This document shows positions 1-13,401 of a stretch of 64,000 bases of DNA, one piece after another; positions within the stretch are counted from its first letter, which is position 1, and the number at the start of each line of letters is the position of its first letter. Origin of the DNA: Muraenolepis orangiensis (Eukaryota; Chordata; Actinopteri; Gadiformes; Muraenolepididae); assembly GCA_027704905.1 (NCBI GenBank), contig CM051002.1, positions 13,383,930 through 13,447,929 on the forward strand. Direction: 5' to 3'. A program made the position numbers and the translations under genes. The notes under the pieces are model-generated. The model had not been told where the DNA came from, searched no databases, and saw only the letters and a list, made by a program, of their open reading frames with translations.

Positions 1-1811
1 GGTGTGTCATTCCTTTGCATCTCCGCTCACTCAGCTCCTCAAAGATGCCTGGCTCCTCCACATGGGGGTATCCCCATGGACATGGCAGCAGCTGCAGGTG
101 GAAAATGATGACCATGGAGCTCCAGAGCTGTGGTGTCACCCAGCTTGTAGGGTGAGTGTTACCTTCTGTTGCATTCAGGCGAAAGTGGGGAAGTTATTTG
201 CCTTTTTGTGTAGGGAATATCTGATGGCACCATCCTCTGAATAGTAGTTCCAGGCAGTTTTATCACTTACATCGGTTGTGGATGGGGACAGCTGCTGTAA
301 TTACTGTTGGTGTAATGTTTTTATGTTTTAGGAGACTGTAGAACAATAACTATACCTATTCGTGAAAACAAGATGATATCTCTCAATGGATCCCAGCTGT
401 CATGGTGCTTATCAAGTTTTAAACTTTATTGAATTGAGAATTATGAATTGTATGATGATTTTATCACACGGTACATACTTAAAAAATATATATATTAAGT
501 TAGAGGAAACCCATATTATACCCATATAACATTGTTGCCAATTTTATGTCCCAATTCCCATGATTTACTTGCGCACTGCATGGCTATGATTTAATGTTGT
601 AATTGTTTTTATTTTATTCAAATTATGTAGTCTATAATTACAGTAATGGTATGTCGTATATATCATGTATCGGCAGGACAACAGATTTTTGTTGTCACTT
701 CTGTTGGTTGCCAGGAATTCTTGTTATTGTGCTTGCTTTCATTGCGCTTGCTTTCCTTCCTAATCTCCTGTTGCTCTGCTTAAAGGTGGGCCAGTGTGTG
801 GTGGTCTTCTCCCAGGCTCCGTCTGGCCGCGCGCCACTCAGTCCCAGTCTCAACTCCCGGCCCTCCCCTATAAGTGCCACACCTGCTCCTCTGGGCAACG
901 AACCCCCTTCTCTACGCTCCCACTCCCCGGTGCGGAGCGGGGCCGCCGGCCTGGTCCTGGGGGCCGTCGAAGAGGCTCCCTGCGTGAACGGCCGCTGGGG
1001 GACCCTAAGACCTCGGCCCTCAGCCAGAGGGAGTGCCAGAGATGGGAGCCCATCCTCCTCCCAGCAGCCTTCTCCGTCACAGGTGCCCGACAGCCCCCCC
1101 CTGCCCCCATTACTGAACGGCTCCTCCGCCCGCACCAGCCCGGGCCAGGCCGCTTCTCCACCGCTCCACCCCCACCTGGCTGCCTCATCGGACTATGGCT
1201 GGGAGTCTCCCCCCTCAGCCGCACCCCTCCCCGAGGTGGCTAGCACCAATGGGGTGCACACCCCCCCCGGTGGGTCCCCGTGCACCCCCCCGGGAGCTGT
1301 CTCCCCTGCTGCCTTACGACGGGGCCTGGAGGCTGTGAAGAACCTGTCCCCTTCCTCATCACCCCTTCTCCAGACGCAGGGTGCCCCTGCGGTGGGAGTC
1401 AACGGGGGTGGTGTGGCAGCCCCCTCGGGAACTCCCCTATCGTCATCTTCCAGTCCCCCGCAGGTTGCCGGGGCCGACGGACATGCCATTCCACCTATTG
1501 CACGGCGCCTGGGCCACCACCCGCCCCAGAGCCTGAACGTGGGCAAGCCGCTGTACCATTCGCTGAACTGCAAGCCCATGCAGATGTACGTGCTGGATGT
1601 GTCCCGGGCCAAGCCGGCCGCCGTTGTGTCCTGGAGGGTGTACGGCAACGGGACCCCCACCGCCGTCACTGGGCCCCCCGAGACCAGCTTGCACACGGTG
1701 GTTCAGGGCCGAGGGGAGCTCATTATCTTTGGCGGACTCATGGACAAGAAGCAGAACGTGAAGTACTACCCTAAAACCAATGCCTTGTACTTTGTGCGTG
1801 CTAAAAGGTAG
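1..1811 (+). CDS. fbxo42: F-box only protein 42, C-terminal part (partial gene)
   Basis: This is the 3' end of fbxo42, which encodes an F-box/kelch substrate adaptor of SCF ubiquitin ligases (the human protein targets p53). Two coding exons are seen: 1-151 (open at the left edge, frame 2; residues KDAWLLHM and ENDDHGAPELWCHPACR) and 786-1811, joined in phase 0 by a GTGAGT donor and a TTAAAG acceptor. The last exon starts VGQCVVVFSQAPSGRAPLSP, continues as a long Ser/Pro-rich disordered stretch and ends in the conserved MDKKQNVKYYPKTNALYFVR followed by TAG at 1809. The N-terminal F-box and most kelch repeats lie outside the window. An AATAAA at 2327-2332 is a likely polyadenylation signal. The identification rests on recognition of the conserved ends and on the 1p36-type neighbours. 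The reading frame upstream of 786 (from 603) is intronic. Confidence 0.93.
152..785 (+). other. Last intron of fbxo42
   Basis: AT-rich intron of 634 bp between the two visible fbxo42 exons, with donor GTGAGT at 152 and a pyrimidine-rich stretch before the acceptor AG at 784-785. I see no other gene or clear repeat in it. Confidence 0.85.
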
Positions 1812-3540
1812 TGCAGCCAATGACTGGTTAACACGAGGTAATCGACACACAAGGCCTTTCTCTGTTATCAAGGAAAAACCGTACATTATCATTATTAGAT
1901 GTTTCAGCTCCAACTCTCTTTATCCCTTCTGCTCACAGACACATTTTAGCAGAACTTACATTGGCCTACACTTTTAAGATCACCCATTGGTTAGAATGAG
2001 CGTTCCTACTTGATTTTGTGTGCACGTAAGTTTGCGGTTTCTTTTTGTACGAGCGGTACGAGTGAACAGGACTTTCCTTATTGTTCCCAAAAGACGTTTT
2101 TGTTTGTGCCGTCCTGCTTTAAACTCCAAGAGGAAAGGTTAAACATGTGGAAACAGAGGAAACCTTTATGACTACCTTGCTTTTATATCACTCTTGAAGC
2201 CTGCATTGTTTACATTGGAACCTTGAGTGTATGTGTTGTGTGAGCATGGTGGTTATTCAAGAGTTGGTCAATGTGTAGGGTGCCATGGCAGGTAAGAGTT
2301 GCATTGTACTATAAACATAGTCAAACAATAAAGGCCTCAATGTCTTACCTGATTCTCTGTTTTGGATGGCTATCGTCTAATCTTAATGGAAATGTATTTG
2401 CATGTTTTAGTTTATATTCGGCTGTATCGAGCAGTAATGGGTCATATTTATGAAGCTTAATATCAGCCTCTAGTGGTTCTGGTGTATATTGCACAATGGC
2501 AATCAAAAAGAAAACAATATTTGGCCTTGGGCCACAAGATGACATAAAGGGGACCAAAGCAGCGGGATGATTGGTATGTATTTTTATTTATTTAAAACAT
2601 AATTAAAAATGAATTGCATTGCACAAAAGTCAGTTTACATATGCAGCCTACAATAAATGAAATCTCAGGCCTAGGGATGTAAACAGCACTTATAAGGTCA
2701 TGTTGTGTTTGGTCATTTCAGTGCCCTAAAGGCTGTGGGTTTTGCATATTCTTTAGGTTCTTGAAAGATGTTCGGCACACAGACTGCAAACGAGAATGAT
2801 TCAGTTCAACGCAATTGTAACTACTTAACAAATACTGATACGCTGGCATTTGTTATGGACAGAAGCGGAGATAATCGATTCAAAGGTTTTTATTTGCCAT
2901 ATACTTTGCCAACAAGTACAATGGAATGCTTACTCTCCCTTCCCTCCTGCAGTATGAATTTCTAAAACGCAATACTAGAAAAAATACTATACACAATACA
3001 AATGACAATTCAAATAACAATAAAGTGACTGATGGATGATATGTCCATGTGTTGAATTGTGCATAAAGCATATAAAAGCAATTTAAAGTGGCAATAGTAC
3101 AGCAGTGTCATTAGTACAGTGCCGTAACTAATGAGTCCAGAAAGTCCAGCAAAGTATGATAATGTAATATGGATGAGAATGTTATGATATTGGCAGGCTG
3201 GCAGCACTCATAGCCGTTTACACTGCCTGTGGATAAAAACAATAACTTTGTATTGTCAAGTAGGCTACGTCACATATAGAGAGTTAATCATCTGTCGGCG
3301 CAGTTTCTTCGAAGGACTTCAGAGCCTACAATCGCACCAACAATAACCTTTAACCCAGAGGGGCTCGGTTAACCCAAGGCGCATTGGTCGGCCGGAGGAG
3401 GACGTGTGATTTGTTCAGAACGGGGGATGTGGTGGAGCTGGCGGACAAGGCTGCGTCCCTATTGGCTGTAGCGGATGACTGGGGGTGGAGACTCACACAA
3501 TGATTGTGCTGAGGCACATGTTTACAATGTTAGATTCGGA
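1812..3540. other. fbxo42 3' UTR and intergenic DNA
   Basis: The fbxo42 3' UTR probably runs to just past the AATAAA at 2327. The rest is AT-rich intergenic DNA. About 2880-3010 holds a degenerate dispersed repeat that recurs in opposite orientation near 54.8 kb. No credible coding region was seen. Confidence 0.6.
2880..3010 (-). repeat. Degenerate dispersed repeat, copy 1
   Basis: Read on the - strand this stretch aligns by eye with + strand sequence at about 54790-54880. Shared blocks include GAGTAAGCATTCCA, TGTAC(T/C)TGTTG and a preceding ATACTGC...AGGGAA. It looks like the end of an old interspersed element; the family was not identified. Confidence 0.5.
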
Positions 3541-3600
3541 ACACAGAGAAGAGAATGCTATATAACCACCAACGGTGAGCGTTTATATAAAGCAATATAA
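3290..3600 (+). promoter_or_regulatory. Probable slc25a34 promoter and 5' leader
   Basis: This GC-richer segment upstream of slc25a34 has an inverted CCAAT box (CTATTGGCTG near 3458), a TATA-like CTATATAA near 3558 and a TTTATATAAAG near 3584. An ACCAACG|GTGAGC near 3572 could be the donor of a non-coding first exon. Assignment is by position and motif only; the transcription start is not known. Confidence 0.4.
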
Positions 3601-4043
3601 TTAAACACGTTTCTGTTTGTAAATTGGTTGTTTAATTTCTAGAACAACGTGCTTGCTTGTAACGTGCCTGTATGTGTCTATGCTGCAATTTTGTGCGGTA
3701 CAAATGTTACTACTTCATTCAAATGTTAACTTTTTTTAAACAGTATTCTACAAAACCTTGTCTGCCACTCAAACACGAGTCAACGGATGCCCTTAACGTC
3801 AGGTACTTTGACGAGCAATACAACTCAAATGGTTAGATTAAACAAAAGTGTTTTGTCTATGCTCTCCTACGAACAGTCTTTCTGAAGCCAGCCAGCATTA
3901 CCATAGAGATGCTGTGGCATGGACTAACCTGATCTTTCACGAGAGTTGATGGCAGCTCTCCCTAGCGCTCTACTTAATTAATCCTCATCAACTGAGGAAG
4001 GTGGACAAAGTTTTCTCTACATAAGTCTTCAAACGTCTCAGGG

Positions 4044-6342
4044 ATGACCAGCACGCAGCTCATGGAGTACACCCCCAAAGACACGACCTTCGACCTGCCG
4101 GCTTTATCCAGTGGGCCGATGAACTCCTTGCCACCGCCTCCGGCTGTTTGGCCTCCCTTAGACTTTGCCCTGGGTGCCTTGGCATGTTGCGGGGCGTGCG
4201 TTTTCACCAACCCCCTGGAGGTGGTGAAGACCCGTCTGCAGCTTCAGGGAGAGCTGCGGGCCTGGGGCTCCTACCAGAGACACTACCGCGGGGTCCTCCA
4301 GGCCCTCTGGGTGGTTGCGCGCACAGATGGGATCCGGGGCCTGCAGAAGGGTCTGTCGGTGGGCCTGATGTACCAGGGCCTCATGAACGGCGTGAGGCTG
4401 GGCTCGTACTCTTACTGTGAGGCTTCAGGGATCACCAGCGTTCGTGGAGGAAGTCTGTTATCAGGGGCAGCGGCTGGTGCACTGGGGGCCTTCATCGCCT
4501 CTCCTGCCTATCTGGTGAGCAGCCTGGGAAAGAATTTTCTTTTTTTGCCTAGACATGATGAACCGGATGTATGACCTTTTAACCAGGGAACTCAATGGCT
4601 TGTGATTACTTCATTTGAATTACTTAAACAAAGTAATCCTCCATTGTGTATTGTGCATTTGCATTCAGACACTTTTATCAAGGGGACTTGATATTCACTT
4701 GTGTGAATTTTAAACTGCAGACGTTGTGGTTCCAAACCCCTTAACCATTTGGCTTGGGGGTCAAACATCTTAACCACTTAACTATGCTGCTCCCTTTATT
4801 TTGCCAATATGCCATTTGGTCACTGCTCTCCGGGAATATTTTATGTCCACACATGCCCTGCTACTGGTAGTGTTTTCCTTCCCCCACTGCCATTACATCA
4901 ACGTGTCTGTCACCTTTTGCAAGGTCATTGAAACATGATGCGGGTCAAGAGGTGTAAATATATCCACACGTGTATCTTAACACTACTCTTCAGAGTATTA
5001 ATTTTTTTGACAGTGAGTTAAATCGGTTTGCTGTGTCCCTGCCAGAGGTGGGATCAACCAGGCTTTTTAAATATGTGTTTGTGTAATGCGAGAAGGAATC
5101 TCTGGTTACATTACTGACTTATGTCACCCTAACTACCCTTTGGAACAAGCTGTAACGTGAGATGAAAATTACACTCCATAATAGTTTGCCAGTTCAAGGT
5201 GTGTCAATGTTTTGTTTATTTATTAAGATATCCTGTCAAACAATCGCGCTGATCCGCCCAATCATGTTACACAGGCCTTTGAGTTGACCGTTCTACAAGT
5301 CACACCTGACGTCTGAGTCCAACATTCTATTCAGGAGTCTGAGAAATAAATGCACGTGTTGGTACACTGTCTATTATGAAACTTGGGATGAAAGATTCAC
5401 TAAACTGAACCCATCAATTGTGTTATTTTTGGGGTTTTAATAGGTGAAAACTCATTTGCAAGCACAGACTGTTGAAACCATTGCAGTTGGACACCAGCAT
5501 AACCATCAAGTAAGTTATCTTTCATTCATAAACATTAAATTGCCCCATGATCATCGATGGGGACCCGTTACTATAATGCATTAACGGTGTTGTTTCTCAC
5601 AATGCACTTAAAAGTACTTGGCTTAACTTTTAGTTCATTTCAGGGTGTATCCAGTGCCTTCGCTACTATTTATAGAAGGGAAGGTATAATTGGATTGTGG
5701 AGGGGAGTGAATGGAGCTGTACCTCGTGTCATGGTTGGTTCAGCTGCTCAACTAGCAACCTTCAGCTCTGCCAAAGAATGGGTGTCGCAAGCCCAGGTAG
5801 GAGTGCCCGACCAGACCTTCTGTATGCAACACGCCAGCCACAGAAAAGGGGTGTGTCACAGTCTGACTTGTATCTCCTTTCTCTTCCCCCTCCAGTGGTT
5901 TAATCCAAACAGCTGGCTCATTGCTTTGATATCTGCCATGATCAGCGGCGTCGCCGTGACGATCGCCATGACACCGTTTGACGTCATCAGCACACGGCTC
6001 TACAACCAACCAGTGGACGAGCTTCGTAGGGTGGGTGTCAGTGATGACCTTGTTGCTTGTTTTTCCATTTGTAGGAACAAATGGTCTATTTGTGGATGCA
6101 TGTCTGCAAGTAGTAGCTCAGTAATAAGTGTCTGTTTTGTGTTCTCCTTGTAGGGTCGGCTGTACAGTGGCTTTTCAGACTGTTTCCTAAAGGTGTGCCG
6201 GGCCGAGGGCGTGCTGGGCTTGTATAAAGGCATGGGGCCCGTTTTCCTTCGTCTTTGCCCTCACACGGTGCTGAGCATGCTGCTATGGGACATGATGAGG
6301 CACTCCACCTACCTGAGAGAACAAACCATGGGAAAAAGCTAA
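4044..6342 (+). CDS. slc25a34: Solute carrier family 25 member 34 (mitochondrial carrier)
   Basis: Inner-mitochondrial-membrane carrier of the SLC25 family; its substrate is not firmly known (it groups with the oxaloacetate-carrier-like members). Five exons: 4044-4514, 5444-5509, 5644-5796, 5896-6030 and 6154-6342, all joined in phase 0 with GT-AG junctions, giving 337 codons. Three carrier repeats are visible, with signatures NPLEVVK, SPAYLVK and TPFDVIS. Conserved blocks include VVKTRLQLQGEL, AVGHQHNHQ, AVPRVMVGSAAQLATF and STRLYNQPVD. The human protein is about 304 residues, so the extra ~30 N-terminal residues suggest that the second Met (4119, MNSLPPPP) could be the real start. An AATAAA lies at 6660-6665. 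The gene sits between fbxo42 and tmem82, as in the vertebrate 1p36 block. Confidence 0.95.
4515..5443 (+). other. Intron 1 of slc25a34
   Basis: A 929-bp intron (GTGAGC donor, TTAATAG acceptor) containing a degenerate tRNA-derived SINE on the - strand in its first third. The remainder shows no recognisable element. Confidence 0.85.
4625..4795 (-). mobile_element. Degenerate tRNA-derived SINE
   Basis: On the - strand the segment starts with GGGAGCAGCATAGTTAAGTG, like a tRNA A box region. It continues with a B-box-like GGTTTGGAACCAC and ends with CCCCTTGATAAAAGTGTCTG followed by AATGCAAATG. That tail resembles the common fish SINE/LINE tail CCTTGGATAAAAGCGTCTG. Family name not assigned. Confidence 0.6.
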
Positions 6343-7162
6343 CCTCCAAATGCTCGGGGGTCTATAGAGTTTGGGTCCACTGATGAAGGAGCTTTGTCAA
6401 GAATGAGAACAGAATGGCGAGATCCTCACTTACTTGACAATCTATGCATTTTGTACTGACTTATGAACACAGAAACACTCTTTTTTTTTTCCAACTCTGT
6501 TGAATTCTCCGGGATAAGTTGTTGTTGTTGTTGAGTGGTGTCCAATACAATATACCTCACAGGTAAGATGGTTTAGACGTTTTTAAACGTGTAACCGCAT
6601 TTGTGAAAACCAAAAAGCATATCCTTGCCTCAGATACTGAAAGTATTACCTGTCTGGAGAATAAAATAATGTTTTAATGTGCTACATTTGGAAAACTGTC
6701 AGTTGAAGTCTTTTTAACCACTCTAATAAATAAATATTACGAAACACTTGCATTTCAACAGTACTTTTTAAATGGCCTTTCTGAACAGAAACGCAAACGA
6801 TTACTGTATTGTAAAAATATATATACATTTATATAATGCATAAGACCGAAGAAAACTTATGTATGGAGCAGCTTTATTCGCTTAGTAATCATTGAAGAGG
6901 AGTGTCATCAATCAGGAAATGAGGAGGATAACAGACCATGTCAACGTCCGACCTTTGGAATTCAAACATGGAAGCCGTGAGTGTTAGCAAGTTGTATCTG
7001 TCCCGAAGGACTTGTGTTTAGAGGACTTCATAGGATACTGTCCTGTATTTTACCATAGCACAATTATCCCGCTCTAAGGGTCTAATTCAGTTAAAATATT
7101 AACATAGCATTAGACCTATGTCATAAAGTACAGTGTGGTCCCATACCGCAAGGAAAACTAAA
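6343..7162. other. slc25a34 3' UTR and tmem82 upstream region
   Basis: The slc25a34 3' UTR likely ends near the AATAAA at 6660-6665. The following ~480 bp before the tmem82 start is AT-rich, with no convincing TATA or CpG signal. Confidence 0.5.
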
Positions 7163-9453
<2,291 letters not shown>

Positions 9454-10124
9454 CGTGCCGCAAAGGACCAGCACGTCCATGACGCCGTCAGACGGGCCAC
9501 AAGACGTTGATGATGTCGTGAGATTGGCTGAGACTTTATTTTTGTCTACCTCACTGTTCAGTCGATCTGGAATGTGCGCCCAAAACAGTCAAAACCTCCA
9601 TTGGTATTATATTCAGCATGTATTGTAAACTGACATTTTTATTGTAATACTGCTGTTTTAAGCGAAGAGTCGCTGTGCTTATATACACATGACGCCATCG
9701 TAGTGCTTATTTCTCTCATGGGGTTTCAGCTCTTTTTGTTTATATAGCTGTTTGATGATATAGTGACTCCAACGGTGAACTTGAACACACAGGCGTGATG
9801 ATGCCTGATCCTTTGTTTTCGGGGTTGACTGTTCATTTTTGCACCCTTTCTTCCATTTTCTATAGTTTTGACCTTGACTTACAAATCCCCATTGTCACTC
9901 TTTCGGCCACGAAGAATACACGTTTGTTTTTAAGGCCGATAAATGCGGAAAAAGACAATGGGCCCCTGTCTCCCTGTTCTCCGAGAGGCAGATAAAACAT
10001 GGAGTTATGGGGGGAAGGGCATGGAGAACTGTGAGGATTGTGTCATTATTAGGCATGCTCCCTCCTGCAGCCCTGACATCACTGCAGCATTCCAATCCTT
10101 TAGACCCTGGAACAACAGAGGGCC

Positions 10125-10290
10125 CCGAACCTCCCCCTTCCCGCCACCATCCCTTTCCCTCTATCCTGTTCCCCCCCCCTCCCCCCTTCTCCAGTTAACC
10201 CTCTCTCCCCCTCTCCCGGTCTCCCCCTCTCCCGGTCTCCCCCGCCACCCACTCACCCGTTCTTTACCATTTCTCTTCTTTTTTTTTTTT
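10125..10290 (+). repeat. Polypyrimidine tract
   Basis: Mostly C with T, including two copies of CTCTCCCGGTCTCCCC. The purine-rich counterpart tract lies about 600 bp downstream. Confidence 0.75.
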
Positions 10291-11001
10291 TTTCTTTTTT
10301 CAACATCTGTATGTTAGTTTTCTTTTTTTGTTCATGATGTGTCACACTACATAAGTACTTCTCGGAGCCTCTCACACAGGAACTGTGGGAGGAGGGGAAA
10401 AAAAACAACAACTTCAACGCTACAATAAAATATGTGCTAATCAGCAGAACTAAGACATTCACTGCGGGATAAATAAAGCAGATGTTTCGTAGCTCTCTTC
10501 CCGGTCAGCCCCGGCCTCTTTGTTTTCCCTGAAACGTTTCTGCTCTTACAGCCACTGTCTTCCCTTTTACACAATTCCGTGATTCACTGCACTACACAAT
10601 CGGGTGGCTGTGCATGTACAGTTGGTTTAGGCTCAAAGGTTGGTCCACGAGTCGGGATCCACCATGTGATAACGCCAATAATCAGCCTGTTAAACGTCCT
10701 CGTTGTTTGTCCGAGAGACAAAGAAAAACCCCAACGTGCATGTGATAAAGAGTCACGCTTTGAGAAGTAAGTGATGAATTGTGGTGAAGGGAGAAGGAAA
10801 GAAAAAGAAAGGAAAGGGTCAAAAAAAATGCAGCAACATAGAAAGAGAGAAAACAAATCAGCGAGGGAGGTAGAGAAAATAAAGCCAGACAGAACAATAG
10901 AGTGATAGAGAACGAGAGAAAGAGGGGGGGAAATAGGTTTTGCTAGAATGTTGTTGGAAAAGGCAGGTACAGTCACATCCTGTTGGCTCTCAAAACATAA
11001 T

Positions 11002-11039
11002 TGTGTGTGTGTGTGTGTGTGTGTGGGGGGGGGGGGGGG
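11002..11039 (+). repeat. (TG)12 followed by a G run
   Basis: Short TG repeat running directly into about 15 G residues. Confidence 0.9.
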
Positions 11040-11329
11040 TGCTTGTGGGTGCGCTCATAAACGGTGCTTTATCTGATCTTTGTATTTGCTGAGGGTTGTA
11101 TGACTACACAGCCATGATTTATTGCACAATAGCTGAAGCTGAATTTTTTTTTTCTTTTCTTTCGCAGAGTTTGTGTTTGCCTGCCTAAGATTATCATACC
11201 GTTTTCATGTGTCATGATTTTACTGCACTGTGCGGAAGATTAACTGTTCACCTTTTACGGCTGGAGAGAGGTATTGTCACTCAGCCAGCCAGCCAGCCAG
11301 AGAGGGAGGAGGGGTCAGTAGAAGAGAGT

Positions 11330-11505
11330 TGGGGAGGGCGCTACAGAAGGAAAAGGAGTGGCTTTTTGTAGATAGCAGTCCTTTCCGTACCATAGTAATA
11401 GTACTCTGACGGCCTAGGAGGGAAAACACAGAGCCAAACCAGAAGTGTTTGGATACAGTGGGAGACTGGAGGAGAGGGGAAGCTAACAGCGGCTCACATT
11501 TCTGG
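11330..11505 (+). promoter_or_regulatory. Possible fblim1 non-coding first exon or promoter
   Basis: Purine-rich, moderately GC-rich sequence ending CTCACATTTCTG|GTATGT at about 11503, which would serve as a 5' UTR exon donor for the coding exon at 12052. Evidence is positional only. Confidence 0.3.
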
Positions 11506-11624
11506 TATGTAATGGCATGTAACGACTTCTATGGCTCTTAGTGGATGAAACGGAATCCAGATGATTGAAACCCACACTGTATGGTTCCTAACCCATCTTT
11601 GCTTGAAACTGAGAGCTCTCTCTT

Positions 11625-11785
<161 letters not shown>

Positions 11786-12051
11786 AATGTTGAATACTCA
11801 TTCACAGTTCAGTGTGTATGTTTCAAAGCTAACATTGACCAAGAGGGTAAGCAGGCATATAACCTTTGCCTCAAACAAACCATGTGTGTCTTGCTGCAAT
11901 GACTTGCAGTTGGGGGTTCATCTCCTTGTGCGTCGTATATGTCAGATACTGCATCAGAGATGTGAGTCAGTGCTGCTCACTTCATTGAAGTGGCCTGATG
12001 GTGTGTGTGTTTAACAAGGCGTCGTTGTTTTACTGTGGTACAGAAGAAACC

Positions 12052-13342
12052 ATGGCGTCAGCCACCCAACCAAAGAGGATGGTGTCTTCTGTGTTCATCA
12101 CCCTGGCCCCTCCATACAAAGCCACTCTGACCAAGCCCCAGCACACTCTCCAGACCCACCAGGCCCCAGCCAGGGACCAGCAGCACGCCGCCGTGCGCAT
12201 GGAGGCCTGCCACGACGGATTCCGACCCGCCGGCCAAAGACACAGGAAAGGGAGCAGCTCGTCTGAGTTCAAACCCAAGGCACCGGCGACCAAGGGAGGG
12301 TCAGACCTCGGGGCCACTGTCGCACACCTTGGACCGGCAGAGCTGCACAAGGACAGCCAGCTAGAAGAAGGTACCTGGGAACCTGAGAGTGCAAAAATAT
12401 GTTTTGTGCCAAAAATAAAACATACGTATCAATATTCTCAAACCCCAAACAGAGCACATCCCTGTACCACCTCCTGCACGTCTGTATCCAAACCCGTCTG
12501 AAGATGTGACTCTCGATGTGCCGACTTTCCACGGAGAGGGATTCTCCCCCCTCGCCCCACCCCCCTCTCAGCCACCCTCAAGTCACATCAAACAGGTACG
12601 GCACGCTCTCACCTGGCGGTACTTCTGCAGTGTCATCAAATTTACGCATTTCTCTGGTAAATCTCTGGTAAATTATTATATTATTATAGCTTACCGCTAT
12701 TTCCGAAGTCACAGGGGTCGTTTCGTGTTGGGCAGTGACTGCATTGAGCCGTCTGCAAAAGTGATTACTGGACTATGTAAAAAAAACTGAAAACGGAAGA
12801 AAAGTCTGTCTTTCAAATTAAATTCAACAACAATATTCATTGTAGCCATGAAAAATAAATGTGTAGGCCTACATGTATACTATTCATTGAAAATAAAACC
12901 AAAACAACCAACCAAACCACGACTAGACCATGAAGAAGCGTTATAGAAGAAATGTTGGATACACACAGCCCTTTCTTCTTAGTCACAGGGGTTATATAGT
13001 TAGCCCTCAATATATATGTTTACTTCAAATATTAATAGTAATGAATACTTAATACAGATATTTGTTTATTGGAATGAAGAAAGCCACTGCTTTAATGTAT
13101 GTGTGGTCAGCTCTATCTAAGTTGATGATCTTGTAAGTTGATGGCTTTATTAAGCACTAGCCCCTCCCCCCCATACACTTTAACCACTCCAGTTGGTCTG
13201 AGGAAGAGATGCACTTTAACCACTTCTCTCTGGCTACAAATCATGCCCAGCTGGTTGCCCTCATCTTAGCTTCCTCTTTATTTTTCTTCCTGCCTTGGGA
13301 TTATGCTGCAAATATATTTCCCCACAGGGACAAATAATAAAG

Positions 13343-13401
<59 letters not shown>

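Larger units (their letters stand above)
9454..11330. other. tmem82-fblim1 intergenic DNA
   Basis: This holds a diverged copy of the tmem82 exon 3 start near 9764 (AGTGACTCCAACGGTGAAC), a C/T-rich tract at about 10125-10290 and a poly-T run at 10280. It also has AATAAA sites at 10424 and near 10470, a purine-rich tract at about 10786-10935 and a (TG)n(G)n tract at 11002-11039. Reading frames here have no family resemblance. Confidence 0.6.

Noticed and set aside
603..785. Open frame extending upstream of the last fbxo42 exon
   Set aside because: It lies in the intron; the frame is open by chance and the conserved protein joins residue R (position 151) to V (position 786).
695..1913. Several long - strand and alternate-frame ORFs over the fbxo42 exon
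   Set aside because: Shadows of a GC- and Ser/Pro-rich coding exon with no family resemblance.
10584..10976. 130-codon - strand ORF in the tmem82-fblim1 gap
   Set aside because: Low-complexity Leu/Phe/Ser translation of a polypurine tract; no promoter or splice support.
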